The position numbers and the translations under genes are program-made. 64,000 nt of DNA from DASZHJ01 sp963735465 (GTDB lineage Bacteria; Pseudomonadota; Alphaproteobacteria; ATCC43930; CGMCC-115725): contig CAVTLA010000001.1 of assembly GCA_963735465.1 (NCBI GenBank), positions 2,604,001 to 2,668,000 on the forward strand, in the 5' to 3' direction. The notes under the pieces were generated by a model that saw only the letters and a list, made by a program, of their open reading frames with translations, ran no database searches and was not told where the DNA came from. This document shows positions 1 to 7,398 of this stretch, piece after piece. The first letter of the stretch is position 1. Every line of letters starts with the position of its first letter.

Positions 1-2
1 TG

Positions 3-308
3 TCGCTCCGCGAGAATCTCGGCCGCGCCGACTTCTCGCCTCTCGACGAGGCGCGGGCCTATCTGCGTCTCCTCACGGAATATCGGGTGAGCCCGACCCT
101 GCTGGCCCGGCATCTCGGCCGCGAGCGCGCTCATCTGGCACTTACTCTGCGGCTCCTGGGCCTGCCCGCGCGCGTGCGCCACTACCTCGACAACGGCCAG
201 CTCGGCTCCGCCGATGCGCTGGCGCTGCTGGATGCCACCGATCCCGAGGCCCTCGCCGAGCGGCTCCTGCGCGGCGCCGGGCGGCGCATCGCATCCACCA
301 CCCCCTGA
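3..308 (+). CDS. ParB-like partition protein, 3' fragment
   Basis: The reading frame is open from the window edge, so the N-terminus lies outside. The visible 101 residues begin with the end of a ParB N-terminal domain (ENLGRADFSPLDEARAY, compare the ENxQRxDLxPxEEAxAY signature of ParB/Spo0J). The ParB helix-turn-helix follows (LLARHLGRERAHLALTLRLL, then LPARVRHYL and the LGSADALALL helix). This family binds parS-like sites and works with a ParA ATPase in DNA segregation. The protein stops about 20 residues after the HTH region, so the usual ParB C-terminal dimerisation domain is absent. I saw no continuation in the other two frames. It may therefore be a ParB-like regulator rather than the chromosomal ParB. 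Family assignment is firm; role is uncertain. Confidence 0.75.
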   Translation, partial: SLRENLGRADFSPLDEARAYLRLLTEYRVSPTLLARHLGRERAHLALTLRLLGLPARVRHYLDNGQLGSADALALLDATDPEALAERLLRGAGRRIASTTP

Positions 309-378
309 AGCACGCCATCGTACCGGCGCCGTTAACGATTCGATCGGGCGATCGGCCTTCCGCGAACTGCCGCTTTGA

Positions 379-407
379 TTGGCAAGCTTATTGGCGCAAC
401 CTACACT
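379..407 (+). promoter_or_regulatory. Sigma70-type promoter for the first Sel1 gene
   Basis: TTGGCA (379-384), a 17-bp spacer, then TACACT (402-407). This is a good match to TTGACA-N17-TATAAT. Transcription would start near 414, about 20 nt before the ATG at 435. That favours this ATG over the in-frame TTG at 375, which would lie upstream of the promoter. Prediction from sequence only. Confidence 0.55.
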
Positions 408-434
408 GGCGGATCTCCGCAGCACACGGCACCA

Positions 435-1739
435 ATGAGCGGACTCTACGACCGGAGATGGGCACCTCCGGGAAACGCGGAAGCACCGAGCCTCGCCACC
501 TCCGCCCCAGCGCCTCCGCGCTCGGCTCAGATGGCGGCGCAGGCGTGGCGCGTTCTGGAGCTGACCCCCGATCTGCGCCATGCGGTGGAGGCCGCCGCGA
601 AGGCGGCCGGGCTGGAGCCGGAGGCGTGGCTCGCCCGCGCCATCCGCAAAGCGGCTTTGCGGCCCGGCGCTCTCCCCGAGCTACCAAGCGCCTTGGAACC
701 CGGCGTGGCCGCAAGCCAGGATCCGGGGGCGCGCTCTCTCTCCACGTTGCTGGAGCAGGCGTTCGACAGTGGGCGATCGCGTGTCGCCGAGACGATACCT
801 TATACGGAGCCGCCACCGCCGGTGCCTGAGCCGCCGCCGCTGGTCAGCGGCACCGCCGGCGACACCTACATCGCACGGCTCCCGGCTCTCTACATGCCTC
901 CCCCGCCGCCTCGGCGCCGCACCCTGGCCCTGATCATGCTGATCGCCCTCGTCGTGGCCGGCGGGGCGGGAGCCGGTTTCTTCTATCTGCGCTACGGCGA
1001 CCTGGCTCCGGCCGTGGTCCCGGCGCTCATCGCGGCGCTGCCGCCGACGGGGACCGCGGCGCCGAGCGAGCCCGCGGCGCGCCCCGTTGCCGAGGTTCCG
1101 CCGCCGGTCGAGGCGGCAGCCGCCCCGGCCGCGGCGGAGGCACCCGCCAGCACCAGCGTCGAGGACTTCGCTCTCGGCATTCGCAACGCGTTCGGCAATG
1201 GCGTGCCGCAGGATTACGGCAAGGCGGCCGAGTTCTTCCAGAAGGCGGCCAGCCAGGGGCTGCCGGATGCGCAGTACAATCTCGGCGCCCTCTACGAGCG
1301 CGGCCTCGGCGTGCCCAAGGATCCCGTGCGCGCGGTGGCCTGGTATCGCTTCGCCGCGAAGCAGGGCCACGCGGCGGCGGAGCTCAGCCTTGGCCTTGCC
1401 TATGCCAACGGCGCCGGCGTGGCGCAGGACTATGGGGAAGCCGCGCGCTGGTTCCGCGAAGCCGCCGGACAGGGCGTGGTCACCGCGCAGTACGATCTCG
1501 GCGCTCTCTATGCTGACGGCCGCGGCGTCACGCGGTCGGCGATCGAGGCTTATGCGCTGTTCAGCATGGCGGCGGACGCGGGCGATTCCGACGCGCGCCA
1601 CCAGATGCTCCGGCTCGCCCAGCAGATGACGCCCAAGGACCTGCGGACGGCACGCACGCGGTCCGCCGAGCTTGCCCAGTCGATGGTGCATCTTGAGGGC
1701 GCGGACAGCGCCGAGAAAGCCTCGCCCGCCAAGCCCTGA
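435..1739 (+). CDS. Membrane-anchored Sel1-repeat (SLR) protein, copy 1
   Basis: A 434-residue protein with a variable, Pro/Ala-rich N-terminal half. One membrane helix follows (ALIMLIALVVAGGAGAGFF, about residues 170-190), then a Pro/Ala linker. The C-terminus carries about four Sel1-like repeats, for example NGVPQDYGKAAEFFQKAA, DAQYNLGALYERGLGVPKD and AGVAQDYGEAARWFREAA. Sel1 repeats are alpha-solenoid protein-protein interaction modules; the orientation suggests a periplasmic solenoid. The ATG was chosen because a promoter-like element lies just upstream; a TTG at 375 is in frame but inside that element. It is a clear paralogue of the product of 3314-4663, and the two flank a TadD-like lipoprotein gene. 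Such Sel1/TPR genes often accompany tad pilus loci in Alphaproteobacteria, so a secretion or pilus accessory role is plausible but inferred. Confidence 0.8.
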   Translation: MSGLYDRRWAPPGNAEAPSLATSAPAPPRSAQMAAQAWRVLELTPDLRHAVEAAAKAAGLEPEAWLARAIRKAALRPGALPELPSALEPGVAASQDPGARSLSTLLEQAFDSGRSRVAETIPYTEPPPPVPEPPPLVSGTAGDTYIARLPALYMPPPPPRRRTLALIMLIALVVAGGAGAGFFYLRYGDLAPAVVPALIAALPPTGTAAPSEPAARPVAEVPPPVEAAAAPAAAEAPASTSVEDFALGIRNAFGNGVPQDYGKAAEFFQKAASQGLPDAQYNLGALYERGLGVPKDPVRAVAWYRFAAKQGHAAAELSLGLAYANGAGVAQDYGEAARWFREAAGQGVVTAQYDLGALYADGRGVTRSAIEAYALFSMAADAGDSDARHQMLRLAQQMTPKDLRTARTRSAELAQSMVHLEGADSAEKASPAKP

Positions 1740-1900
1740 GCCGCCGGTCCGGGCCACGGAGACCGCAGCCCCCAGTGGTGAGAAAACTTCCATTCTCAAT
1801 CGGGGGACGCCATCGGAAACCCCGACTTCACGACATTTTAACCAAATCGCGGCAGTGTCTTAACCCTGCCTGAACGCACCCCTGCCTGTGGAGATCACGA

Positions 1901-3199
1901 GTGCCCCAACGGGATCGGATCGGCCGTTGCACCCGCCCTTGGTCAGAGCAAGCCCGTCCGCTGCTGCTGACGGTGATGCTGGGTCTTGCGGGGTGCACGA
2001 GCTCGCAGTGGGCGGGGAGCCAGGCGTCGGGTGCGGATCCCTCGAAGCTGTCGCCGGAGCAGAACGAGGCGACGCTGCTGAAGGTGGCGGACCAGACCCG
2101 GGCCGGGGGCGATTTCGGCACGGCGGTGACGCTCTACAAGCGCGCGCACGAGATGGCCAAGGGCGACACGGTGCCGCTGGCGAAGCTGGGCGAGACCCTG
2201 GCGCAGATGCAGGCCTATAACGACGCGGCGCAGGCCTACCGCGACGCGCTGGCGATCAGCAAGGACGATCCGGACCTGCACCGCGGCCTTGGCAACGTGC
2301 TGCTGGCGATGAGCAAGCCGCAGCTGGCCCAGGCGCAGCTGGAAGCGGCGGCGGCGAAGGCCCCGGGCGATGCCCGCATCTACAACGGCCTCGGCGTCGC
2401 CTACGACCTCACCGGCCGGCACGACCTGGCCCAGGGCGCCTACCGCAAGGGGCTGGGCCTGGCGCCCGAGCAGCTCAGCCTGCGCAACAACCTCGGCCTC
2501 TCCCTGGCGCTCTCCGGCGACTACGTCGGCGGCATCGCCACCTTGAGCGAGGTGGTGACCCAGCCCGGCGCCACCGCGCGCAACCGGCAGAACCTGGCCC
2601 TGGTCTATGGCCTCGCCGGCGACAACGTGCATGCCGCCTCGGTGGCGCGCAGCGACCTCGACGAGCAGGCGGTGCGCTCCAACCTCGCCTACTACACCCT
2701 CCTGCGCTCGATGGACGACGTCGGCCGCACCGCCGCCATCCTCGGCGCCGACGTGCGCGCCGCCAAGCTCAACGAGCCCGCCGCCCTCGTCAACGACAAC
2801 GCCGTCGCCGACGCCCCAAAAGCGGCGCCCGTCACCCCCGTCCAGGGACAGCCACTCCAGGGCGAGATCTTCGAGATGCCAACGACAAAGGCGGTACCGG
2901 CCGCCGACGGCAAGACCAGCGCGCGAGAGCTACCAGTCACGAGCGGTGTCGCCAGCGCCGACACCCATGCGCCGCACTTTGTCGCCAAGTTCCCGATGAT
3001 CGACCGCTTCTACACACTGGCGCAGCAGCACACCGGCTTTGCCTCGCTTACGGAAGTGATTGCGCGCACTGCCACGCTGTCGCTGAACCGGCCGGCAACC
3101 GGCAAGCCATCATCGCCGACGCAGCAGGCCGTCGCGGATCATGCGGCGGGCGGACTGGCGGCAGGCTGCTCCGCGGCCACCACCCTCCTCTTGTGCTAG
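1901..3199 (+). CDS. TadD-like TPR lipoprotein
   Basis: A 432-residue protein starting at GTG, with GGAG seven bases upstream. An N-terminal export signal ends in a lipobox (GLAGC, Cys32), predicting an outer-membrane lipoprotein. Residues about 55-250 form TPR repeats (DFGTAVTLYKRAHEM, YNDAAQAYRDALAI, GDARIYNGLGVAYDLTGRHD, LRNNLGLSLALSGDY). This is the arrangement of TadD, the lipoprotein of the Flp/Tad pilus secretion system that helps assemble or localise the outer-membrane complex. The last 130 residues are low-complexity, do not look TPR-like and end abruptly in a Cys-containing tail; their role is unknown. The flanking Sel1 genes support a tad-type accessory locus, but no other tad gene is visible here. 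Confidence 0.72.
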   Translation: MPQRDRIGRCTRPWSEQARPLLLTVMLGLAGCTSSQWAGSQASGADPSKLSPEQNEATLLKVADQTRAGGDFGTAVTLYKRAHEMAKGDTVPLAKLGETLAQMQAYNDAAQAYRDALAISKDDPDLHRGLGNVLLAMSKPQLAQAQLEAAAAKAPGDARIYNGLGVAYDLTGRHDLAQGAYRKGLGLAPEQLSLRNNLGLSLALSGDYVGGIATLSEVVTQPGATARNRQNLALVYGLAGDNVHAASVARSDLDEQAVRSNLAYYTLLRSMDDVGRTAAILGADVRAAKLNEPAALVNDNAVADAPKAAPVTPVQGQPLQGEIFEMPTTKAVPAADGKTSARELPVTSGVASADTHAPHFVAKFPMIDRFYTLAQQHTGFASLTEVIARTATLSLNRPATGKPSSPTQQAVADHAAGGLAAGCSAATTLLLC

Positions 3200-3313
3200 A
3201 GACGGTCGGGCACCGTTGGGCCCGGACCTTGCCGCCTCGCAACGCACCGACACAACTCGCCGAGCGCCCCCCGTCGACGCCATGACCACTCTCTCAGCTC
3301 CGAACATTCCGCG

Positions 3314-4663
3314 ATGAGCGCGCCGCACGATCACGACGGGCAAACCGGCGGCAAGACACCAACGGGCGTGCGTAGCTCCCGGAAAGGAAGTCGCCGCCAG
3401 CAGCGCTCCCAGCTCGCGGCCACGACCACGCGGCAGCGCAAGCGGTCGTCCGAGCCGGCGCCGGAAACCGATGCCCTGCCGCCGACCGAGAGCCCGCGCG
3501 CGGAGGTCTCGCTCGAGCACACGCAGCCGCGCGCGAGCGAGTACGAGCCCGGCCCATCCAGCCCGAGGGCGGAGCCTCCGCCCGCCAGCCCGCCGGTGAC
3601 GCCCCATGCCGCCGCCCGCTCCGCTCCGGAAGACGCCGTCAATTACGTCGAGACGACTGGTGTCAACGCGACCGAGCTTTCTTCCGCGCCGGCGCGCTGG
3701 ACTCCCACGGAAACGCTCACTGGGCTGCTTGCCGCCGCTCATGTGACTGCTCCCGACAGCGAACCCGCGCTGGTGGCGCCGCCGGAGCAGCCCACCTACA
3801 CGCCGCCGCTCCCCCGCGTCCGCAGGGCGGTGCCCCGACGCACAATCCGCCTCACCACCGAGCAGATACACGGCGCCCGGTCGGAAATGGCGCTGCCCGC
3901 CGAGACAGCTCCCGCCATCAGGCCCGACGCGCTGATGCTGGTCATGCTGCTGCTGACCGTGGTGCTGGCAGGTACCGCCGGCACTCTCTACCTCCGCGTC
4001 GGCAGCACGCCCGTGCCAATCGCCGCGGTTCCGATCGCCGCGCCGGCGGCGGACGCTCCCGCCGGTGTCGCGCCCCCGCCCGACGTGCCGGCGACGCAAG
4101 CCGGCGGGCCGCGCGGAAATCCCCTGGACGACTACCGTCAAGGCCTGCGCTACGCCCTCGGCAACGGCGTGCCGCAGGATTATCAGAAGGCCGCGGAGCT
4201 GCTGCTCAAGGCGGCGCTGCAGGGTGTGCCCGACGCGCAATACAATCTCGGTGCGCTCTACGCCAACGGCCTGGGCGTGGGCAAGGATCCGCTTCGCGCG
4301 GCGACCTGGTATCAGGCGGCGGCGCAGCAACGGCACCCCCTGGCGGCCTTCAACCTGGCGCTCGCCTATGTCGACGGCAACGGCGTCGAGCAAAGCGACG
4401 CGGAAGCCGCGCGCTGGTTCCGCCGCGCCGCCGAGCAAGGCGTCTCCAACGCGCAGTTCGATCTCGCCGCGCTCTATCTGAGCGGACGCGGCGTCCCGCG
4501 CTCGGTCACCGAGGCCTATGCCTGGTTCAGCGTTCTCGCGGCCAGTGGCGACCCCGAGGCGCGCCAGCAGGTCGACCGCCTGACGGCGGCGATGTCGCGG
4601 CAGGACCTGAGCGCCGCCCGCGACCGGGCGACGCATCTCGCCGAGATCGTCAATCACCGCTGA
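3314..4663 (+). CDS. Membrane-anchored Sel1-repeat (SLR) protein, copy 2
   Basis: A 449-residue paralogue of the Sel1 protein at 435-1739 with the same plan. A basic, Ser/Pro-rich N-terminus (KGSRRQQRSQLAATTTRQRK) is followed by a Pro-rich stretch and one membrane helix (LMLVMLLLTVVLAGTAGTL, about residues 205-225). Four C-terminal Sel1 repeats follow (NGVPQDYQKAAELLLKAA, DAQYNLGALYANGLGVGKD, ARWFRRAAEQGVSNAQFDLA, SVTEAYAWFSVLAASGD). The two copies agree well in the repeats and poorly before the helix, so selection appears to act on the solenoid. No convincing Shine-Dalgarno sequence precedes the ATG. It ends 9 bp from the convergent ispE gene. A scaffold role is inferred. Confidence 0.8.
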   Translation: MSAPHDHDGQTGGKTPTGVRSSRKGSRRQQRSQLAATTTRQRKRSSEPAPETDALPPTESPRAEVSLEHTQPRASEYEPGPSSPRAEPPPASPPVTPHAAARSAPEDAVNYVETTGVNATELSSAPARWTPTETLTGLLAAAHVTAPDSEPALVAPPEQPTYTPPLPRVRRAVPRRTIRLTTEQIHGARSEMALPAETAPAIRPDALMLVMLLLTVVLAGTAGTLYLRVGSTPVPIAAVPIAAPAADAPAGVAPPPDVPATQAGGPRGNPLDDYRQGLRYALGNGVPQDYQKAAELLLKAALQGVPDAQYNLGALYANGLGVGKDPLRAATWYQAAAQQRHPLAAFNLALAYVDGNGVEQSDAEAARWFRRAAEQGVSNAQFDLAALYLSGRGVPRSVTEAYAWFSVLAASGDPEARQQVDRLTAAMSRQDLSAARDRATHLAEIVNHR

Positions 4664-4672
4664 CAACCCAAC

Positions 4673-5530
4673 CTAGATTAGTCGCGCCGCCGTCACCCAC
4701 CAGTCTGGATGCGCGGCGCCAAGACGCGCCGCGCTGGCCCGCGCCGCAGCGTCGTCGGCGAAGAGCGCGTAGCAGGTGGCGCCGCTGCCGCACATGCGCG
4801 CGAGGAGCGCGCCCTCGAGAGACCCGAGCGCCGCCAGCACCTTGGCGATCCCAGGCACGACGCTGATCGCGGCCTCCGTCAGATCGTTGCGCCGGTTCGC
4901 CAGCAGGCTCGCGAGAGCCATCGCGTCGGGCGGACTTGCCTCGACGCGCGCCGCCGCCGAGAATGCGCCGCGCCTCGCCTTGAACACCGCCGGTGTCGCC
5001 ACCGCCACACCCGGATTGGCCAGCACCACGGAGACCGGCGGCAGCGCCGGCGCCGGCGCCAGCGCTTCGCCGATGCCGCCGAGCCACGCGGTCCTGCCGT
5101 AGAGGCAGACCGGCACGTCGGCGCCAAGGGATGCCGCCAGGCCGGCGAAGCGTGGTGCCGTGAGATCAAGGTCCCAGAGCTCCGCCAGCGCCGAGAGCGT
5201 CGCCGCCGCATCGCTGGAGCCGCCGCCGATGCCGGAGGCCACCGGAAGATTCTTCTGCAGCTCTATCGCGACGGCGGGCGGGCAGGCGGCGCGTTGCGCC
5301 AGCGCCAATGCCGCGCGCCATACCAGATTGTCGGCGGGACTTCCCGTGAGCGACGGCGCGAAAGGACCCGCGACGGTGAGAGTCAGCTCCGGCGCCGGGC
5401 GTACCGTCACCTCGTCGCCGACATCGGCGAAGGCGACCAGGCTGTCGAGCAGGTGATAGCCGTCCTCGCGGCGGCCGAGGACGTGAAGATAGAGGTTGAG
5501 CTTAGCTGGCGCGGCGCGGCGAACCGCCAT
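4673..5530 (-). CDS. ispE: 4-diphosphocytidyl-2-C-methyl-D-erythritol kinase
   Basis: A 285-residue GHMP-family kinase that phosphorylates CDP-methylerythritol in the MEP (non-mevalonate) isoprenoid pathway in the cytosol. The N-terminus APAKLNLYLHVLGRREDGYH carries the conserved Lys10 and the GYH substrate motif. The glycine-rich ATP loop is PVASGIGGGSSDAA (residues 96-109), and the catalytic Asp lies in GADVPVCL (Asp139). The length is typical of IspE. It lies 12 bp downstream of the TPR lipoprotein gene on the same strand and is probably co-transcribed with it. That order recurs in related Alphaproteobacteria as far as I recall. No strong Shine-Dalgarno sequence is visible. Confidence 0.95.
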   Translation of the reverse strand: MAVRRAAPAKLNLYLHVLGRREDGYHLLDSLVAFADVGDEVTVRPAPELTLTVAGPFAPSLTGSPADNLVWRAALALAQRAACPPAVAIELQKNLPVASGIGGGSSDAAATLSALAELWDLDLTAPRFAGLAASLGADVPVCLYGRTAWLGGIGEALAPAPALPPVSVVLANPGVAVATPAVFKARRGAFSAAARVEASPPDAMALASLLANRRNDLTEAAISVVPGIAKVLAALGSLEGALLARMCGSGATCYALFADDAAARASAARLGAAHPDWWVTAARLI

Positions 5531-5542
5531 GGGCGGCGGGAC

Positions 5543-7339
5543 TCAGCCGCCGCGCGACGTCACGCCGGGCGCCGCGGTCAGACCCTTGTCCAGCTTGGCG
5601 TCGATGATCTTCACCTGATCCGCCTCCGGCTGGAACTGCAGCGCGCGGCGCCACTGGTAGCGCGCCTCGGAGGTGCGGCCGATGCGCCAATAGGCGTCGC
5701 CGAGATGATCGTTGATGGTGGGATCCTCCGGCAGCAGCTCGATCGCGCGCTCAAGATACTGCGTCGCCTGCGGATAGCTCCCGAGCTGGTAATAGGCCCA
5801 GCCGAGGCTGTCGACGATATAGCCGTCGTTCGGCCGCAGCTGCACTGCGCGCTCGATCATCTTGAGGGCGCGGTCCAGGTTCTGCCGCTTCTCGATCCAG
5901 GAGTAGCCGAGATAGTTGAGCACCAGCGGCTGCTCCGGCTGCAGCTCCAGGGCGTGCTGGAAATCCGCCTCGGCACCGGACCAGTTGCCGGACCGCTCCA
6001 GCGCGATGCCGCGGCTGTAGAAGATGCTCCAGTGCCGGGCCTCCACCGGATTGAGGCGCGCCACGGCGCCGTTATAGGCGGCGACCGCGTCGGCAAACCG
6101 GTTGCGGCCGCGCAGGAGGTCGCCGAGCTCTATGAGCGGCTGCGCCGTGCCGGGCCGCTCCGCCGCCATCGCCTTCAGCACCGCCGTCGCCTCGTCGGTC
6201 CGATCGAGCTCGTCCAGCACCTCCGCGGTGCGCAGACGGGCGCTCCACGAGAAGGGCGAGGCGGGATCGATGGCCCGATAAGTCGCCAGCGCCTCCCCGA
6301 GGCGCTGCTCGCTCTCGGCGATCTCGGCGGCGAGGAACAGCGCCAATGCATGATCGGGCTTCAGCTCCAGGGCGAGGCGTGCGTAGAGCAGCGCCAGATC
6401 CTGCGTGTCGCGCTGATTGAGCAGGGCCGCGATGTCGAACATCGCTTCGGCCAAACCGTCCTTCATCGTCGCCACCGGCGGCGGCGGCACCTGGCCGGCG
6501 GCAACCCGCGCCAGGCTGGGCTCGACGAGATCGCTGCTCTCCCGGTTCTCGGTGACAAATCGCTGATAAAGCGCCTTCGCCTCGCCGACCCTCTGGTGAC
6601 GCTCGAAGAAGCTGCCGGCCATGTCCGCGGTGCGCCAGTTCAGGCGCTCGGGCGTACCGAGGATCTTCTTGTAGGCCTGGCTCGCCCCGTTGATGTCGCC
6701 GACGTAGTCCTCGATGAGGGCGAGGTGGAACAGCTTGAGCTGATCGAAGCCGCGCATGCTGTCGAAGCGGTTGAGCGCGGCGAGGGCGCCTTTCTCGTCG
6801 TGCTGGCCGGCCTTGGTCCAGGCCACCACCAGCGGCGCCGAGAAACGCAGCAGCCCGTCCTGTGGCAGGTGGTCGGCGGACACCGCGGCGCCGGCATCGT
6901 CGCCGGCCTTCACCTGCTCCACCACCAGCACCAGCGCCGGCAGGCCCGAGCGCGGGTCGGCCACCGCGAGGCGGCGCGCCAGCTCGTCGGCGCGCTTCAT
7001 CTCGCCTTCGCCGAGGCGCAGCAGGAATGCGCGGCGCATCAGCTCGGCGTTGTCGGGATCCTGCTGCAGCGAGCGCTCGAGATAGTCGGCCGCGGCGCCG
7101 TAGGCGTGCTCCCGCTGCGCCAGGCTGCCGGCGAGATAGCTGCCATAGGCGCTCTCGGTGGGAATCGCCGGCTCATCGGCGGCAAGGGGCGCGCTGCGCG
7201 CGACGGCGCCGGGCGGCGGGGCGGACTGATAGGTGCAGGCGGCCACAAGGCAGCCGAGGACAAACACCGCCCCACGACCCAGGCTGCCGAATCCGATCTT
7301 TTCGGTACCGCTTGCCATCGCCCGTATCACCTGCCGCAT
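5543..7339 (-). CDS. TPR-repeat lipoprotein
   Basis: A 598-residue protein with an N-terminal hydrophobic segment ending in a lipobox-like LVAAC (Cys35), so probably lipid-anchored. Most of the rest is TPR solenoid, for example GAAADYLERSLQQDPDN, GAEADFQHALELQPEQPLVLNYLG, LKMIERAVQLRPNDGYIVDS and YPQATQYLERAIELLPEDP. There is no enzymatic domain. Comparable large TPR lipoproteins next to ispE and the ETF-QO gene are common in this class, but I know of no assigned function. GAGGCGG lies just upstream of the ATG. The 59-bp gap to the ETF-QO stop contains an AT-rich stretch that could supply its own promoter. Confidence 0.8.
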   Translation of the reverse strand: MRQVIRAMASGTEKIGFGSLGRGAVFVLGCLVAACTYQSAPPPGAVARSAPLAADEPAIPTESAYGSYLAGSLAQREHAYGAAADYLERSLQQDPDNAELMRRAFLLRLGEGEMKRADELARRLAVADPRSGLPALVLVVEQVKAGDDAGAAVSADHLPQDGLLRFSAPLVVAWTKAGQHDEKGALAALNRFDSMRGFDQLKLFHLALIEDYVGDINGASQAYKKILGTPERLNWRTADMAGSFFERHQRVGEAKALYQRFVTENRESSDLVEPSLARVAAGQVPPPPVATMKDGLAEAMFDIAALLNQRDTQDLALLYARLALELKPDHALALFLAAEIAESEQRLGEALATYRAIDPASPFSWSARLRTAEVLDELDRTDEATAVLKAMAAERPGTAQPLIELGDLLRGRNRFADAVAAYNGAVARLNPVEARHWSIFYSRGIALERSGNWSGAEADFQHALELQPEQPLVLNYLGYSWIEKRQNLDRALKMIERAVQLRPNDGYIVDSLGWAYYQLGSYPQATQYLERAIELLPEDPTINDHLGDAYWRIGRTSEARYQWRRALQFQPEADQVKIIDAKLDKGLTAAPGVTSRGG

Positions 7340-7398
7340 CCGCCTCGAAAGCCGGGATTAACGATATTGATAATATAGCGCCTGAGCCGGCATCCCTA

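Noticed and set aside
375..434. TTG at 375 as start of the first Sel1 gene
   Set aside because: The codon lies upstream of and inside a good promoter (379-407), so it would not be in the mRNA; no ribosome-binding site.
1834..1866. Two TTAACC motifs before the TadD-like gene as a CtrA site
   Set aside because: The TTAA cores are about 18 bp apart, not the seven required by the CtrA consensus.
7364..7376. AT-rich palindrome ATATT-GAT-AATAT between ETF-QO and the TPR gene as an operator
   Set aside because: Small and isolated; could simply be part of an AT-rich -10 region, and no matching -35 was found.
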